DNA of 64,000 bases from Idiomarina zobellii (GCF_900100855.1 NZ_FNCB01000005.1:105250-169249), one strand, 5' to 3'; shown: positions 47,868-57,438, counted from the first letter of the stretch. A program made the numbers and translations. The notes: generated by a model not told the origin, from the sequence alone.

Positions 47868-47900
47868 AAGCTGACAGTTAAATTCGATAGCTGTCAGCTT
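47868..47900. repeat. Perfect 10-bp inverted repeat between dps and trhO
   Basis: AAGCTGACAG (47868-47877) and CTGTCAGCTT (47891-47900) are exact reverse complements around a 13-base A/T-rich loop. The 147-base gap holds the dps promoter side and the end of trhO. It may end the trhO transcript on the minus strand (CATCGGTTTT follows) or be a regulator site. No typical T run is present. Confidence 0.5.
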
Positions 47901-47939
47901 TAGCTTACATCAAGGAGTACGCTTATGAAGCGAGTTAGA

Positions 47940-48863
47940 TCAACTCAATGACTCAACTTTGCCGTCGCGAATGTGCTTTTCGCCGCGCGCTTTAGCAAGT
48001 TGAATTTGACGCTCGCGCTCTGCGTAACGTTCTTTTTGCTCTGGTGTAGTTTTGTCGAAACAGTGTGGGCAGCTAACCCCTTTCTGGTAGTGCTCAGACG
48101 CCTTTTCCTCTTGAGTAATAGGCATACGGCAGGCATAACACTGGTCATATTCACCTTGCTCTAGTCCGTGTTTCACAGTGACACGTTGGTCGAATACGAA
48201 ACATTCACCATTCCAGCGACTCGTGTCTTCCGGTACCAGCTCAAGGTATTTCAATATGCCGCCTTTTAAGTGGTAAACCTCGTCGAAGCCCTGCTCTTTT
48301 AAGTAAGCGGTCGACTTTTCACAGCGAATGCCGCCGGTGCAGAACATGGCGACTTTCTTGTGCTTTTCCGGATCAAGATGTTCTTTCACATACTCTGGAA
48401 ACTCGCGAAAGGTATCGGTTTTAGGGTTTACTGCGCCTTCAAATGTGCCGACGGCATACTCGTATTCATTACGGGTATCAATAACCAGTACTTCCGGGTC
48501 AGAAATCAGGTCGTTCCACTTTTCCGGCTCAACGTAGGTGCCAACCGTGTTCTTAGGATCGACCCAGTCGACGCCCATAGTGACAATTTCTTTTTTGAGC
48601 TTGACCTTAGTGCGGTAGAAGGCCTGCTCGTCACTCGGTGATTCTTTGTGATCAATGTCAGCAAAACGTTCATCTGAACGTAGATAAGCTAAGACGTTAT
48701 CGATGGCTTCGCGGGTACCGCAAATAGTACCGTTAATGCCTTCTCGAGCCAGCAGAAGGGTGCCTTTTACGTCGTTGTCGATAAGGGTTTGATAGAGTGG
48801 TTCGCGAATTTGCTCATAGTCATTGAGCTCGACAAACTTATACAATGCCGCACAAATGTACAT
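47940..48863 (-). CDS. trhO: tRNA uridine(34) hydroxylase, rhodanese-domain (TrhO/YceA)
   Basis: A 307-residue protein. The N-terminal acylphosphatase-like part (about 5-95) contains [17 protein letters not shown]. The rhodanese domain (about 120-215) contains the catalytic loop [10 protein letters not shown], with C175 and C181. The C-terminal zinc-ribbon-like part has CYACRMPIT and CPHC. TrhO adds the oxygen that leads to 5-hydroxyuridine at the wobble base of tRNA using molecular oxygen. It is divergent from the TauE-like gene. Confidence 0.9.
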   Translation of the reverse strand: MYICAALYKFVELNDYEQIREPLYQTLIDNDVKGTLLLAREGINGTICGTREAIDNVLAYLRSDERFADIDHKESPSDEQAFYRTKVKLKKEIVTMGVDWVDPKNTVGTYVEPEKWNDLISDPEVLVIDTRNEYEYAVGTFEGAVNPKTDTFREFPEYVKEHLDPEKHKKVAMFCTGGIRCEKSTAYLKEQGFDEVYHLKGGILKYLELVPEDTSRWNGECFVFDQRVTVKHGLEQGEYDQCYACRMPITQEEKASEHYQKGVSCPHCFDKTTPEQKERYAERERQIQLAKARGEKHIRDGKVESLS

Positions 48864-48989
48864 ATCGTGTTACCTTTTTCAGCGGTTCGGAACGTAAATC
48901 CGAAGCCTTGTTTGGAAATAGTCGATTTAAAAATCGAGCGCGAATTATACGTATTGATCCAGATCAGCGCAAACCGGGAGTCGAAGCCA

Positions 48990-49748
48990 GTGGTCAGTGA
49001 GTCGTTATTTTATGGGTTAGTGTTGCTGTCTGCGGCAACGTCGTTATTAAGTGCGGTAGCCGGTGCTGGGGGCGGCGCGGTATTAATAGGCGTTATCGCG
49101 TTGGTGCTGCCCGGCAGCGCCGTTATTCCGGTTCATGGTTTAGTACAAATGGGCTCGAACGTAGGGCGGGCAGCTTTGTCATGGCGACATATTCACTGGC
49201 CGACTATTGCTTGGTTTGTGCCTTTTGGGCTATTGGGCACCTTTCTCGGAAGCCTGTTACTGGTTCAGTTACCAACAGAGATACTGCAAATTACCATTGG
49301 CCTGTTCCTGTTATGGCTAACCTGGGGGCCTAAATTACCGCAAAGCTTGTCCGGGCGTGCGGGTCTTGTCGGCGGGGGCTTGTTAACGGGGTTTTTAGCA
49401 TTATTTGTTGGCGCGTCAGGACCTTTGGTGGCGGCCTTCGTAAAAGCCCGGTTCAGCGAGAGAATGCAAACCGTGGCTACCTTTGCTGCGGTTATGACTT
49501 TTCAGCATGGTCCTAAAGCCATTGTTTTTGGTATGGCTGGCTTTGTTTTTAAAGACTGGCTGCCTTTAATTGGAGCAATGATAGCGGCTGGTTTTGCCGG
49601 TACCTGGATAGGTTTGCACTGGCTCAAAAAAATAACGAACCAGCGCTTTGATCAGCTATTCCGAGTGATCATTACCTTGCTGGCGCTGCGTTTGCTTTGG
49701 GTCGCGCTTGAGGCGCTTATCCCAACGTTGTCTGGCGTAGCGACGTAG
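48990..49748 (+). CDS. TauE/SafE-family permease
   Basis: A 252-residue inner-membrane protein with about eight segments. The GTG at 48990 after GGGAG is preferred, because the longer reading from 48789 runs through the trhO promoter and start. AVAGAGGGAVLIGVIALVLPGSAVIPVHGLVQMGSNVGRA is the family signature, repeated in the second half (LLTGFLALFVGASGPLVAAF). Members export sulfite, sulfoacetate or other anions. The last 93 bases overlap the end of the convergent CNNM/CorC-type gene. Confidence 0.8.
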   Translation: MVSESLFYGLVLLSAATSLLSAVAGAGGGAVLIGVIALVLPGSAVIPVHGLVQMGSNVGRAALSWRHIHWPTIAWFVPFGLLGTFLGSLLLVQLPTEILQITIGLFLLWLTWGPKLPQSLSGRAGLVGGGLLTGFLALFVGASGPLVAAFVKARFSERMQTVATFAAVMTFQHGPKAIVFGMAGFVFKDWLPLIGAMIAAGFAGTWIGLHWLKKITNQRFDQLFRVIITLLALRLLWVALEALIPTLSGVAT

Positions 49749-50711
49749 GCTGGCAATGTTGTCAGTTTCATCCATTATTGGCGTGCCCAAAATGGTTTCG
49801 ATAATATCTTCCAGGGTAATAAGTCCTAACCAACTGCCATGCTCGTCATAGACTAACGCCATGTGTTGCCGTGTGGATATAAGGTGGCTCATTAAGGCTT
49901 CGACACTCACGGTTTCGGTAACGACTTCAACCTGGCGAACAATGTCGAGAATAGGTGTTCCTTCGTCGGCGTCAAAAACATCGCTGCGGAACAGAATGCC
50001 GTGAGGCTCTTCTTCGGCGTCGATGACCGGGTAACGGGAAAAGGGGAGCTCACGAATCTTTTGACTAACGGCCATAATGTCTTCGTCAGGCCGTATGGAC
50101 TCGCAAACCGTTCGCGGTGTCATAACTTCCTTAACCCGAATGTCGTGAAGGTCAAGAATGTTTAAAATAACACGTCGCTCGTCCGCATCCAGAGCTTTTT
50201 CCTCATGACCAATGGTTGCCATGGCTTTTATCTCAGAGCGCACGTCAATTTCTTCTTCCCCACCGCCAATACGTTTTGTTATTTGGTCAGACAACCAAAT
50301 AAATGGCTTTAATGTCAGAATCATGAAGTTAAGCGTGGGCGGAAGCCAGGGAGCCAATGGACGCCAGAATTTAGCCCCAATGGTTTTCGGAATAATTTCG
50401 GACAAAATGAGGATGAGTAACGTCATAACTGCAGACGCAACGCCCAAGTAACCATCGCCAAACACAACACCGACCTGCGCACCGACACCGGCAGCACCAG
50501 CGGTATGAGCTACCGTATTTAAGGTTAAAATAGCGGCTAAAGGCTTATCGATACCATCTTTTAGTTTGCGCAGCTGTTTGTGTGTTTTAGGACGAGACTC
50601 TTTCAGTTGTGCAATATAGCTAGGTGTCACCGATAGTATTGCGGCCTCCAAAATTGAGCAAATAAAAGACACGCCTATGGCTAAAAACGCAAAAAGTATA
50701 AGAAGAGTCAT
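49656..50711 (-). CDS. CNNM/HlyC-CorC family membrane protein
   Basis: A 351-residue protein. The DUF21/CNNM membrane domain (about 1-150) has ICSILEAAILSVTPSYIAQL and LSEIIPKTIGAKF. A CBS pair follows (about 200-320: VKEVMTPRTVCESI, FSRYPVIDAEE, MALVYDEHGSWLGLITLEDIIETILG). The basic tail KRLKRDPKQTQRQQ lacks the CorC_HlyC domain. Members affect Mg or Co transport. It overlaps the convergent TauE gene by 93 bases and follows the VTT-domain gene. Confidence 0.85.
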   Translation of the reverse strand: MTLLILFAFLAIGVSFICSILEAAILSVTPSYIAQLKESRPKTHKQLRKLKDGIDKPLAAILTLNTVAHTAGAAGVGAQVGVVFGDGYLGVASAVMTLLILILSEIIPKTIGAKFWRPLAPWLPPTLNFMILTLKPFIWLSDQITKRIGGGEEEIDVRSEIKAMATIGHEEKALDADERRVILNILDLHDIRVKEVMTPRTVCESIRPDEDIMAVSQKIRELPFSRYPVIDAEEEPHGILFRSDVFDADEGTPILDIVRQVEVVTETVSVEALMSHLISTRQHMALVYDEHGSWLGLITLEDIIETILGTPIMDETDNIASLRRYARQRWDKRLKRDPKQTQRQQGNDHSE

Positions 50712-50736
50712 TGGGCTCCGGTTGAATTGGTTTTAG

Positions 50737-51321
50737 TTACAAGAATTGTATCAACAATATAACAGAAACCGCAGCAATAAGTATGGACCAGCCGGCAGGG
50801 CCTGAGTAACGTTGCCACACGTCTTCTGCTTGCGGACCTAACCAGGCAACCAATGCTGCCAGGACATAGTATCGTAAGGCTCTGGCAATGCCGGCAGATA
50901 ATAAAAATAGAGTTAATGGGTACTGGCCAGCCCCTGCGGCTAGCATCGCAACTTGAAACGGAACTGGGGTAACGCCAACAACAAATATTGACCAGAAGCC
51001 ATTGTCTTCGAGCGTTTCCTTAAATTCAGCGTACTGTTCCTGAGCCGATAAATAGTCAATGAACCATTGTCCTACGGTGTCAAATAAAGCATAGCCAATG
51101 TAGTAGCCACCAACCGAGCCCGCCATAAAGCCAGCTAACGCCACAGACGCAATAAGCCAAATGCGATCTCGCTCAAGCAGCATGTAAGGAACCAAAATAA
51201 GCTCTAACGGGATAGGCAGAATAGTGGCTTCTAATGCTGACAGAAAAAACAGAAGCACTAGCGAATGCGGTGAGTTAGCCAGCTTTATATACCATTTTTC
51301 ACGGGTTGATGTGGTCGCCAT
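50737..51321 (-). CDS. VTT/DedA-superfamily membrane protein (YqaA-like)
   Basis: A 194-residue inner-membrane protein from ATG 51321. The TTG at 51336 gives five more residues, and no ribosome site decides between them. LSALEATILPIPLELILVPYMLL and GVTPVPFQVAMLAAGAGQYPL match the YqaA branch of the VTT (SNARE-associated) superfamily, whose DedA relatives flip lipids. GSVGGYYIGYALF holds a glycine motif. The function here is unproven. It is divergent from hemH. Confidence 0.78.
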   Translation of the reverse strand: MATTSTREKWYIKLANSPHSLVLLFFLSALEATILPIPLELILVPYMLLERDRIWLIASVALAGFMAGSVGGYYIGYALFDTVGQWFIDYLSAQEQYAEFKETLEDNGFWSIFVVGVTPVPFQVAMLAAGAGQYPLTLFLLSAGIARALRYYVLAALVAWLGPQAEDVWQRYSGPAGWSILIAAVSVILLIQFL

Positions 51322-51462
51322 AAATGGGTCAAGCAAATAGTTTCGATTGAGTGTATCGTTGCAGTGTAACCCGATTTTTTTGCAAATAGGGATCGAACCC
51401 GTTAAAAATTACGTAAATTTGGCTTTAAACCCTAAGCAGAACAGACTTTTAAGGTAAAACTG

Positions 51463-52566
51463 ATGAAATATCGTGGTAGTCCGGCGTTTTCTCACCGCCA
51501 AGCTGACAAAATTGGTGTGCTTGTCACTAACCTAGGCACCCCAGAAGCGCCGACTAAAAAAGCGCTAAAGCCCTATTTAAAAGAGTTTTTGTCTGACCCT
51601 CGGGTGGTAGAAGTACCACGGTTACTTTGGTCGTTAATTTTAAACGGCGTTATTTTGCGCATCCGGCCGAAGCGCTCAGCAGAAGCCTATAAAACGGTCT
51701 GGACAGATCGGGGTTCACCGCTTTTATTTCATACGGAAGACCAGGCCAAAGGCATAGAAGCAAAATTGAAAGAAACCTGGGGTGAGGATATTGTTGTCGA
51801 CTTTGCCATGCGTTACGGCAGCCCGGCTATTTCGGAGGCCGTGGAGCGCATGATGCAAAAAGGTGTGCGGAAGTTGCTGGTTCTGCCGCTTTATCCGCAG
51901 TACAGTGCATCAACTACGGCTTCGACGTTTGACGCGTTGGCAAAAGATTTCACTCAGCGACGCTGGTTGCCCGAATTACGTTTTGTGACCCACTATCATG
52001 ATTACCCTCCTTTTATTGAGGCGGCCGCTAAGCGTATTGAGCGTCACTGGAATGAGCATGGGCGTGCTGACAAATTACTGTTCTCCTACCATGGCATACC
52101 GCTGCGATACCTGAAAAATGGTGATCCTTATCACTGCGAATGCTACAAAACCTCGCGGCTGTTGGCAGAACGACTCGGTTTGAACCAAGATGAGTATTTA
52201 ACCACTTTCCAGTCGCGGTTTGGTCGCGAAGAGTGGTTGCAGCCATATACTGACATGACCATGAAAGCCTTACCGAAAAAAGGCGTTAAATCGGTACAGG
52301 TTTTTTGTCCGGGGTTCAGTGCTGACTGCCTGGAAACTATTGAAGAAATTGGTGAAGAAAACCGCGAGTACTTTATGGAAAACGGCGGAGAGCGCTATGA
52401 ATACATTAGTGCATTGAATGCAGAGCCTGATCATATCGATGCATTAACAGAGTTGGTGAACACTCACTTGCAGGGCTGGTCAGTTGAAGAGGTGAATGAA
52501 CAGCGTCAGGAATTAGCGAATAAAGTAGAAAAGCAAACATTGCCTTATAGTGAGAAAGGACAATAA
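51463..52566 (+). CDS. hemH: Ferrochelatase
   Basis: A 367-residue enzyme inserting ferrous iron into protoporphyrin IX, the last step of haem synthesis. GVLVTNLGTPEAPTKKALKPYLKEFLSDPRV is the family start, with SYHGIPLRY (metal histidine, about 208-216), YKTSRLLAERL and TTFQSRFGREEWLQPYTD. CPGFSADCLETIEEI lies near the C-terminus. Its stop precedes the GTG of the retropepsin-like gene by 2 bases. Confidence 0.95.
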   Translation: MKYRGSPAFSHRQADKIGVLVTNLGTPEAPTKKALKPYLKEFLSDPRVVEVPRLLWSLILNGVILRIRPKRSAEAYKTVWTDRGSPLLFHTEDQAKGIEAKLKETWGEDIVVDFAMRYGSPAISEAVERMMQKGVRKLLVLPLYPQYSASTTASTFDALAKDFTQRRWLPELRFVTHYHDYPPFIEAAAKRIERHWNEHGRADKLLFSYHGIPLRYLKNGDPYHCECYKTSRLLAERLGLNQDEYLTTFQSRFGREEWLQPYTDMTMKALPKKGVKSVQVFCPGFSADCLETIEEIGEENREYFMENGGERYEYISALNAEPDHIDALTELVNTHLQGWSVEEVNEQRQELANKVEKQTLPYSEKGQ

Positions 52567-52568
52567 AA

Positions 52569-53072
52569 GTGGCAGGCGGTAATTCTTTTGGAAAGCCCTT
52601 CATGTTCATTGCGTGGGGGCTGGCAATTGCTCTATTAGTTTGGTTTTTTCAAGACCAGTTACAGGAGCAGTTTAATCCGAACTCACACATTCAAAGTCAT
52701 AGAAACGGTGGGGATGTGACCGTTGTCCTCGAGCAAAATCGTATGGGACATTATGTGGCCAGAGGTAAAATAAATGGCCAACAGGTGACCTTTCTTTTAG
52801 ACACCGGAGCGACATTGGTCGCGGTTCCTGAAGGGCTTGCAAGTCAATTAGGTTTGCAAAAAGGGCGGCAAGGCATGTCACAGACAGCCAATGGACGGGT
52901 TATTACCTATCGAACGGAAATTGATACATTGGAACTGGGTGAAATACGACTTAACAACGTTGACGCGTCTATTACGCCGGGTATGGACGGAAACGTTATC
53001 CTTTTAGGAATGAGCGCATTAAAAGAATTTGAGTTAACCCAAAAAAACGATACGCTTAGGTTAACGTATTAA
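52569..53072 (+). CDS. Membrane-anchored retropepsin-like aspartic protease
   Basis: A 167-residue protein starting at GTG 52569. One membrane helix (about 10-28) is followed by a single aspartic protease domain with D78-TG in FLLDTGATLVAVPEGLA. The second half ends in VILLGMSALKEFELTQ, the TIGR02281-type clan AA pattern. A single DTG means a dimer would be needed for activity. The substrate is unknown. It is coupled closely to hemH and is followed 30 bases later by the small exported protein. Confidence 0.82.
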   Translation: MAGGNSFGKPFMFIAWGLAIALLVWFFQDQLQEQFNPNSHIQSHRNGGDVTVVLEQNRMGHYVARGKINGQQVTFLLDTGATLVAVPEGLASQLGLQKGRQGMSQTANGRVITYRTEIDTLELGEIRLNNVDASITPGMDGNVILLGMSALKEFELTQKNDTLRLTY

Positions 53073-53102
53073 AACGAATCAAATTTATAGGAAGAATGAA
53101 TC

Positions 53103-53615
53103 ATGCATAAGTTGTTTGTTGGAATGGCAGCGGTTGCCTTCAGTGCTACCAGTTTTGCTCAGCAGTCAGGATTAGAGGCGTGTGCCGAAATTGAGGACTC
53201 TTTAGAGCGTTTGGTGTGTTACGACAATTTAGCTAAGAAAGAACAGTCTGGGGAGCGAAAACGTCAAGACAGAGAGCTTCCGGAGCAGGCCCGTAAAGGC
53301 AAGCAGAAAGCGGCTGAAATGAAAGAAAAAGCACAAGAGCGCCGCGAGCGTGCAAGTGACCGCTTTGGGTTTGAGCATAAAGAGAAAGAAGAAACTGAAG
53401 ACGAGCGCGTTAACGTGACTCTGGCCGAGCGCGAGGAAGGACCTTACGGAAAGTGGCGTATAACTTTAAAAAATGGTCAGGTTTGGAAGCAGACTGACAG
53501 TGGCTATTTTTCCTGGGAAGGAGACGCTTACTACATTGAACGCGGTGCACTTAACTCATTCTTCTTTGGGCGTGAAGGTTCTAATCGTCGCATGCGAGTT
53601 CAGCGCGTTAAGTGA
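53103..53615 (+). CDS. Unknown exported charged protein
   Basis: A 170-residue protein with a signal peptide ending near SFA/QQ (residue 19). The mature start has CAEIEDSLERLVCYDNLAK, a two-cysteine C...RL.CYD motif common in small periplasmic proteins, followed by about 60 strongly charged residues (K, R, E) predicted helical. A compact C-terminal part follows (WRITLKNGQVWKQTDSGYF through AYYIERG), probably beta-rich. I cannot assign a function. It may share a transcript with hemH and the retropepsin gene. Confidence 0.7.
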   Translation: MHKLFVGMAAVAFSATSFAQQSGLEACAEIEDSLERLVCYDNLAKKEQSGERKRQDRELPEQARKGKQKAAEMKEKAQERRERASDRFGFEHKEKEETEDERVNVTLAEREEGPYGKWRITLKNGQVWKQTDSGYFSWEGDAYYIERGALNSFFFGREGSNRRMRVQRVK

Positions 53616-53667
53616 AGCCCGATGTATACATAGCGCAGAGATATTTGCTCCGCAAACCGAAAACTCC

Positions 53668-53693
53668 GGGAACTGCTCAATTCGGCAGTTCCC
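53668..53693. terminator. Hairpin between convergent genes
   Basis: A 9-bp perfect repeat GGGAACTGC/GCAGTTCCC (53668-53676 with 53685-53693) has an 8-base loop. On the minus strand it is followed by GGAGTTTTCGGTTTG, so it may end the chemotaxis receptor gene. On the plus strand no T run is seen. Confidence 0.45.
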
Positions 53694-53716
53694 AAGTAGT
53701 CACTAAATAACGAACT

Positions 53717-55357
53717 TTAGCTAATTCGGAATTGACGCAGCTCGCGTTGCAAGTCAGACGATAGCTTCGCTAAGTTATCGCTGGACTCCTTAACTTGAGC
53801 CGATGCCTGCGCTGACTGATCCGAAATACTGCTAATGGTATTAATATTCTGATTAATTTCGTCCGTTACAGAACTTTGCTCGTCCGCAGCACTGGCTATA
53901 TGACTGTTCATGTCGTTAATTTCATCGACGGCCTGAGTAATCGATTGTAGTGAATCGTCCGCCTCCTGGGCACGTTCAACCGTGTGATCAGCTTCTTCTT
54001 TACCGGTTTGCATGGAGTTAACCGCGTCTTTTGTGGCCGTTTGTAGCCGCTCAATCATGTCCTGAATTTCCTGAGTGGACTCTTGAGTTCGGCTGGCAAG
54101 TGTTCTTACTTCGTCAGCCACCACTGAGAATCCACGTCCATGCTCGCCTGCCCGTGCCGACTCGATAGCAGCATTTAGCGCCAGCAAGTTGGTTTGTTCG
54201 GCAATACTGCCTATAACGTCCAGTACTTTTCCAATATTGTCACTGTCTTCAGCTACCTTAGATATAGTCTGGGTGGTCTGATTGACGTGGTTAGCTAAGT
54301 TTTTAATCGCCGTCACCGTAGACTTAACTACTTCACGGCCTTGTTTGGTATGATCGTCGGCAGAGCGCGCGGAGGTCGCTGCGTCATTGGCGCTTTTGGC
54401 GATTTCATCAACCGTTGTCGACATTTCATGAATAGCCGTTGCGACTTGCTCAACCGCTTGGTGCTGCTCTTTCACACTAGCGTTGGACTGGTCTGAAATA
54501 CTGGACAGCTCTTCTGATGATGTGGCGAGCTGCTCCGTCATAGAATTGATTTTGGAAATAGTCTGCTGAAGTTTTTCAACAAACTCGTTAAAAGCGTCTG
54601 CAACTAAACCTAGCTCGTCGCTTCTACCGAGGTTAACCCTAGCCGTCAAATCACCTTCCCCTTTAGCCATGTCCTCGAAGCGTTCCAACATTAGGTTTAA
54701 CGGTTTGGTAATTAACGGCGGGAAGAACAGAGCCAGCAGCACACAAATGACTAAACCAATAATAAGTACAACCATTTGCGTCCAGTTACTCTGCGTAATA
54801 ACGCCCTCAATAATTGTCGATTGGTTTAAAGCGGCCTCTTCTTTACGCTGCTCGAGCTGATCAAGCACGTTACGCATGGTTTCAAACTGCGGGCCGCTGT
54901 CCGTTTGACTAAGCTGAATAGCTTGCTGCACATTGCCTTGCTGGTGTAACTTTATCACTCGTTGAGCGGTTGCTGTCCAGGTTTCGTTTTTCGCTTTGTA
55001 GTCCTCAACCATACGACGCTCTTCGGCGCTGGACGTTAGGCTTAAGAATCGGTTAACCCGCTGCTCGGCTTGTTCGAGGTTTTCGTTGTGGGTGTCGATA
55101 AGCTGTTGTTGGCGGGAAGAGCCGGGCTCAACGGAAAGTAATGTTCTTTCAGCAACTTGGGCTTGATGGAGGTCTCGGTCGGCTTGCAGAAGAAAATTGA
55201 GACCCGGTAAGTGCTCGCTTGCGATTTCATCAACGCTGTTTGCAACTGACTTAAAGTTCACTGCACTAACAGTGGCAATGCTAATAAGCACAATTGCCAG
55301 AAGTACAATGGGTACTAATAGTTTGTATCGGAATCGAAGGTTATTAAACCAGCTCAT
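53717..55357 (-). CDS. Methyl-accepting chemotaxis protein
   Basis: A 546-residue receptor. A first membrane helix (about 11-31), a periplasmic four-helix bundle (about 35-185), a second helix (about 190-212), HAMP (about 213-267) and a long signalling coil follow. The coil tip is [32 protein letters not shown]. It relays ligand binding to CheA/CheW. No terminal CheR-tethering pentapeptide is seen. The ligand is unknown. It is monocistronic, and no other chemotaxis gene is in the window. Confidence 0.92.
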   Translation of the reverse strand: MSWFNNLRFRYKLLVPIVLLAIVLISIATVSAVNFKSVANSVDEIASEHLPGLNFLLQADRDLHQAQVAERTLLSVEPGSSRQQQLIDTHNENLEQAEQRVNRFLSLTSSAEERRMVEDYKAKNETWTATAQRVIKLHQQGNVQQAIQLSQTDSGPQFETMRNVLDQLEQRKEEAALNQSTIIEGVITQSNWTQMVVLIIGLVICVLLALFFPPLITKPLNLMLERFEDMAKGEGDLTARVNLGRSDELGLVADAFNEFVEKLQQTISKINSMTEQLATSSEELSSISDQSNASVKEQHQAVEQVATAIHEMSTTVDEIAKSANDAATSARSADDHTKQGREVVKSTVTAIKNLANHVNQTTQTISKVAEDSDNIGKVLDVIGSIAEQTNLLALNAAIESARAGEHGRGFSVVADEVRTLASRTQESTQEIQDMIERLQTATKDAVNSMQTGKEEADHTVERAQEADDSLQSITQAVDEINDMNSHIASAADEQSSVTDEINQNINTISSISDQSAQASAQVKESSDNLAKLSSDLQRELRQFRIS

Positions 55358-55434
55358 AGAATATGCCTTTTTGCTTTCGACAAAAGTCGTATAACTTATT
55401 ATCGTAAACTAAGCAGCTTTACTTTAGCTGGTCA

Positions 55435-55471
55435 ATTAATAAACGCCGAACCCAATGTGGACTCGGCGTTT
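55435..55471 (-). terminator. Probable terminator of the peroxiredoxin gene
   Basis: A 9-bp perfect stem AAACGCCGA/TCGGCGTTT (55441-55449 with 55463-55471) lies 10 bases after the peroxiredoxin stop. Read on the minus strand it is followed by the T-rich TTTATTAATT. Confidence 0.6.
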
Positions 55472-55480
55472 GGCATGACG

Positions 55481-56110
55481 CTATTTAATGTCTGTTAAAC
55501 GAAGGTAGGGCTTCACGGTTTTCCAGCCTTGTGGGAACTTCTCTTTCGCGTCTTCATCGCTGACATTGGGGCGAATAATGACAGAGTCGCCGGGTTTCCA
55601 GTCAGCAGGGCATGCGACTTCTTCGCGATCAGTTGTTTGCAATGCATCAATAACGCGCAGAATTTCGTTGAAATTACGGCCAACCGTCATTGGGTAGGTC
55701 ATAATGAGACGAATTTTCTGATTCGGGTCGATAATAAATACCGAGCGAACCGTTGCTGTGGCACTTTCGTTCGGGTGAATCATGTCGTATTTTTGAGCCA
55801 CTTCCAGCTCTTTGTCGGCAACAATTGGAAACTCCAGAACGGTATTCTGAGTTTCGTTAATATCGTTTATCCAGCCTTTATGTGCGTCAACTGAGTCAGT
55901 AGATAAGCCCAGTGGTTTCACATTGCGCTTTTCAAATTCCGGCGCTAATTGTGAGGTGCGACCCATTTCTGTTGTACAGACCGGGGTGTAGTCGGCCGGA
56001 TGGCTGAAGAAAAAGACCCAAGAGTCTTTGGCCCAGTCGTGAAACTTAATGGGACCTTCTGTAGTATCGATAGTAAAATCCGGGGCAGTATCGCCAATAC
56101 GTAATGTCAT
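55481..56110 (-). CDS. 1-Cys (Prx6-type) peroxiredoxin
   Basis: A 209-residue peroxidase. The peroxidatic C45 is in PADYTPVCTTEMG. The C-terminal extension (GNFNEILRVIDALQT through WKTVKPYLRLT) marks the Prx6 branch. A second cysteine lies in EEVACPADW, and whether it resolves is unknown. It reduces peroxides, possibly lipid ones. ATG 56110 follows a GGAG site. It is divergent from the cyclase gene at 56248. Confidence 0.9.
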   Translation of the reverse strand: MTLRIGDTAPDFTIDTTEGPIKFHDWAKDSWVFFFSHPADYTPVCTTEMGRTSQLAPEFEKRNVKPLGLSTDSVDAHKGWINDINETQNTVLEFPIVADKELEVAQKYDMIHPNESATATVRSVFIIDPNQKIRLIMTYPMTVGRNFNEILRVIDALQTTDREEVACPADWKPGDSVIIRPNVSDEDAKEKFPQGWKTVKPYLRLTDIK

Positions 56111-56247
56111 GTTGTTGCTCCTAAAGTGTCTTTTTGAGACGAAAGTCGATAACCTTTAAATAGTAGCCGATTAACCATATTGCAAGGCGGTTAACTTATA
56201 ATCTTTTTTTCTACATTAGACGGTTGAGTTATTAGCAGGAGTTGCGT

Positions 56248-57438
56248 TTGTCCTTAGTCGTGTTTTTGCCGCTGGTGGTTTGGGTTGTGCTGGGCTTTTT
56301 TGCCCCGACAGTATTGGCTGACGTCATCTTGCCTGTGCCTGAAAGTGTTATAGCGTCTTTAGGGTTAGTAACCCTCATTGCCGGGTTTTTCAGGCAGTGG
56401 CAATGGCTTTACTGGTGTGCCTGGACCGCAGGCTTTTACGCGTTAATTCAATTGGGTTTACAGCAGCCACTGAGCCAGCAGCATGTTTCTGTTTTGTATG
56501 AAGCGCTGCCTGTTTGGCTGTCGCTAACGGCGTTGCTGTTGGTGTTTATAAAATTGCCGGTGTTACTTTCACCGAGAGGCTTCTTGTTACTTGCCGCAGT
56601 TGGTTTGTCGCCATTGTTATTGCTAACAGCACCGGTGGCTGCTGCTTTGGCTATTCTTAACCCAACCGAAATGTTAAGCCTTTCTGGTGAGTTGCCAGGT
56701 ATCGGCTTAGCGTTGTGGATGATAGCAATGGGTGGTATTTGGGCAACCGTTCTGCTTTATAAAAACGCATCGGCATTTCGGTGGAGTCAGTTAGTGGCCT
56801 GGTTGTCTTTTATGATCTTTGTTGTTGGCATTGAACAAACTGACGCTTCGACTTGGGCTGTACTCGCCATTTCCGGCGGTCTGCTGTTGGCTCTGGCTGA
56901 CCGAATGTTAAAGCTAGCATACATAGATGAGCTAACCGGGTTACCGCAACGCCGGGCGCTCATGAGTGAATTGCAGCATTTACGCAAGCGCAGTGCCGTA
57001 TGCATGCTGGATGTTGATCATTTTAAAAAATTTAATGACCGCTACGGGCACGAAGTGGGCGACCAGGTACTTCGGTTATTAGGCAGCATATTAAAGAGCG
57101 TTAGCGGTTTCAAAGCCTACCGCTACGGGGGAGAGGAGTTTACCCTGGTGTTCTCACACAATAACGAAGAAAAACTGAAAGATGTGTTGGAAACTGTGCG
57201 CTCAAAAGTGGCTAATTATCCACTCACATTGAGGGACCCATCAAGACCTGAAACGTCTGGCAAAGGCAAGGAAAAGCGAGGCAAGCAAAGTAACAAAAAG
57301 ACCGTTAAAGTGACTATCAGCTTAGGGGCAACGACTAAGCTACCAACCGATACCCCCGATAGTATTCTCAAGCGGGCGGATGAAAACCTCTACGCCGCGA
57401 AAAAGGCCGGGCGGAATCGGGTTGTTCTGAAAAACTAA
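56248..57438 (+). CDS. Membrane diguanylate cyclase with a lysine-rich insert
   Basis: A 396-residue protein. TTG 56248 is taken as start because AGGAG ends six bases before it, while the TTG at 56242 is almost inside that site. About seven membrane segments (1-215) precede a GGDEF domain with YIDELTGLPQRRAL and the active GGEEF at 294-298. No RxxD inhibition site precedes it. About 18 lysine/glycine/serine-rich residues (from SGKGKEKRGKQSNKK) sit between GGEEF and the last strands, an unusual insert. It should make cyclic-di-GMP. Confidence 0.82.
   Translation: MSLVVFLPLVVWVVLGFFAPTVLADVILPVPESVIASLGLVTLIAGFFRQWQWLYWCAWTAGFYALIQLGLQQPLSQQHVSVLYEALPVWLSLTALLLVFIKLPVLLSPRGFLLLAAVGLSPLLLLTAPVAAALAILNPTEMLSLSGELPGIGLALWMIAMGGIWATVLLYKNASAFRWSQLVAWLSFMIFVVGIEQTDASTWAVLAISGGLLLALADRMLKLAYIDELTGLPQRRALMSELQHLRKRSAVCMLDVDHFKKFNDRYGHEVGDQVLRLLGSILKSVSGFKAYRYGGEEFTLVFSHNNEEKLKDVLETVRSKVANYPLTLRDPSRPETSGKGKEKRGKQSNKKTVKVTISLGATTKLPTDTPDSILKRADENLYAAKKAGRNRVVLKN

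Noticed and set aside
47912..47951. Tiny open frame MKRVRSTQ behind a good AAGGAG site
   Set aside because: Eight codons ending inside the trhO 3' end. No support beyond the ribosome site.
48789..48989. Extended TauE-like start opposite trhO
   Set aside because: The added 67 residues are antisense to trhO and its promoter region. GTG 48990 has a ribosome site and starts just before the first membrane segment.
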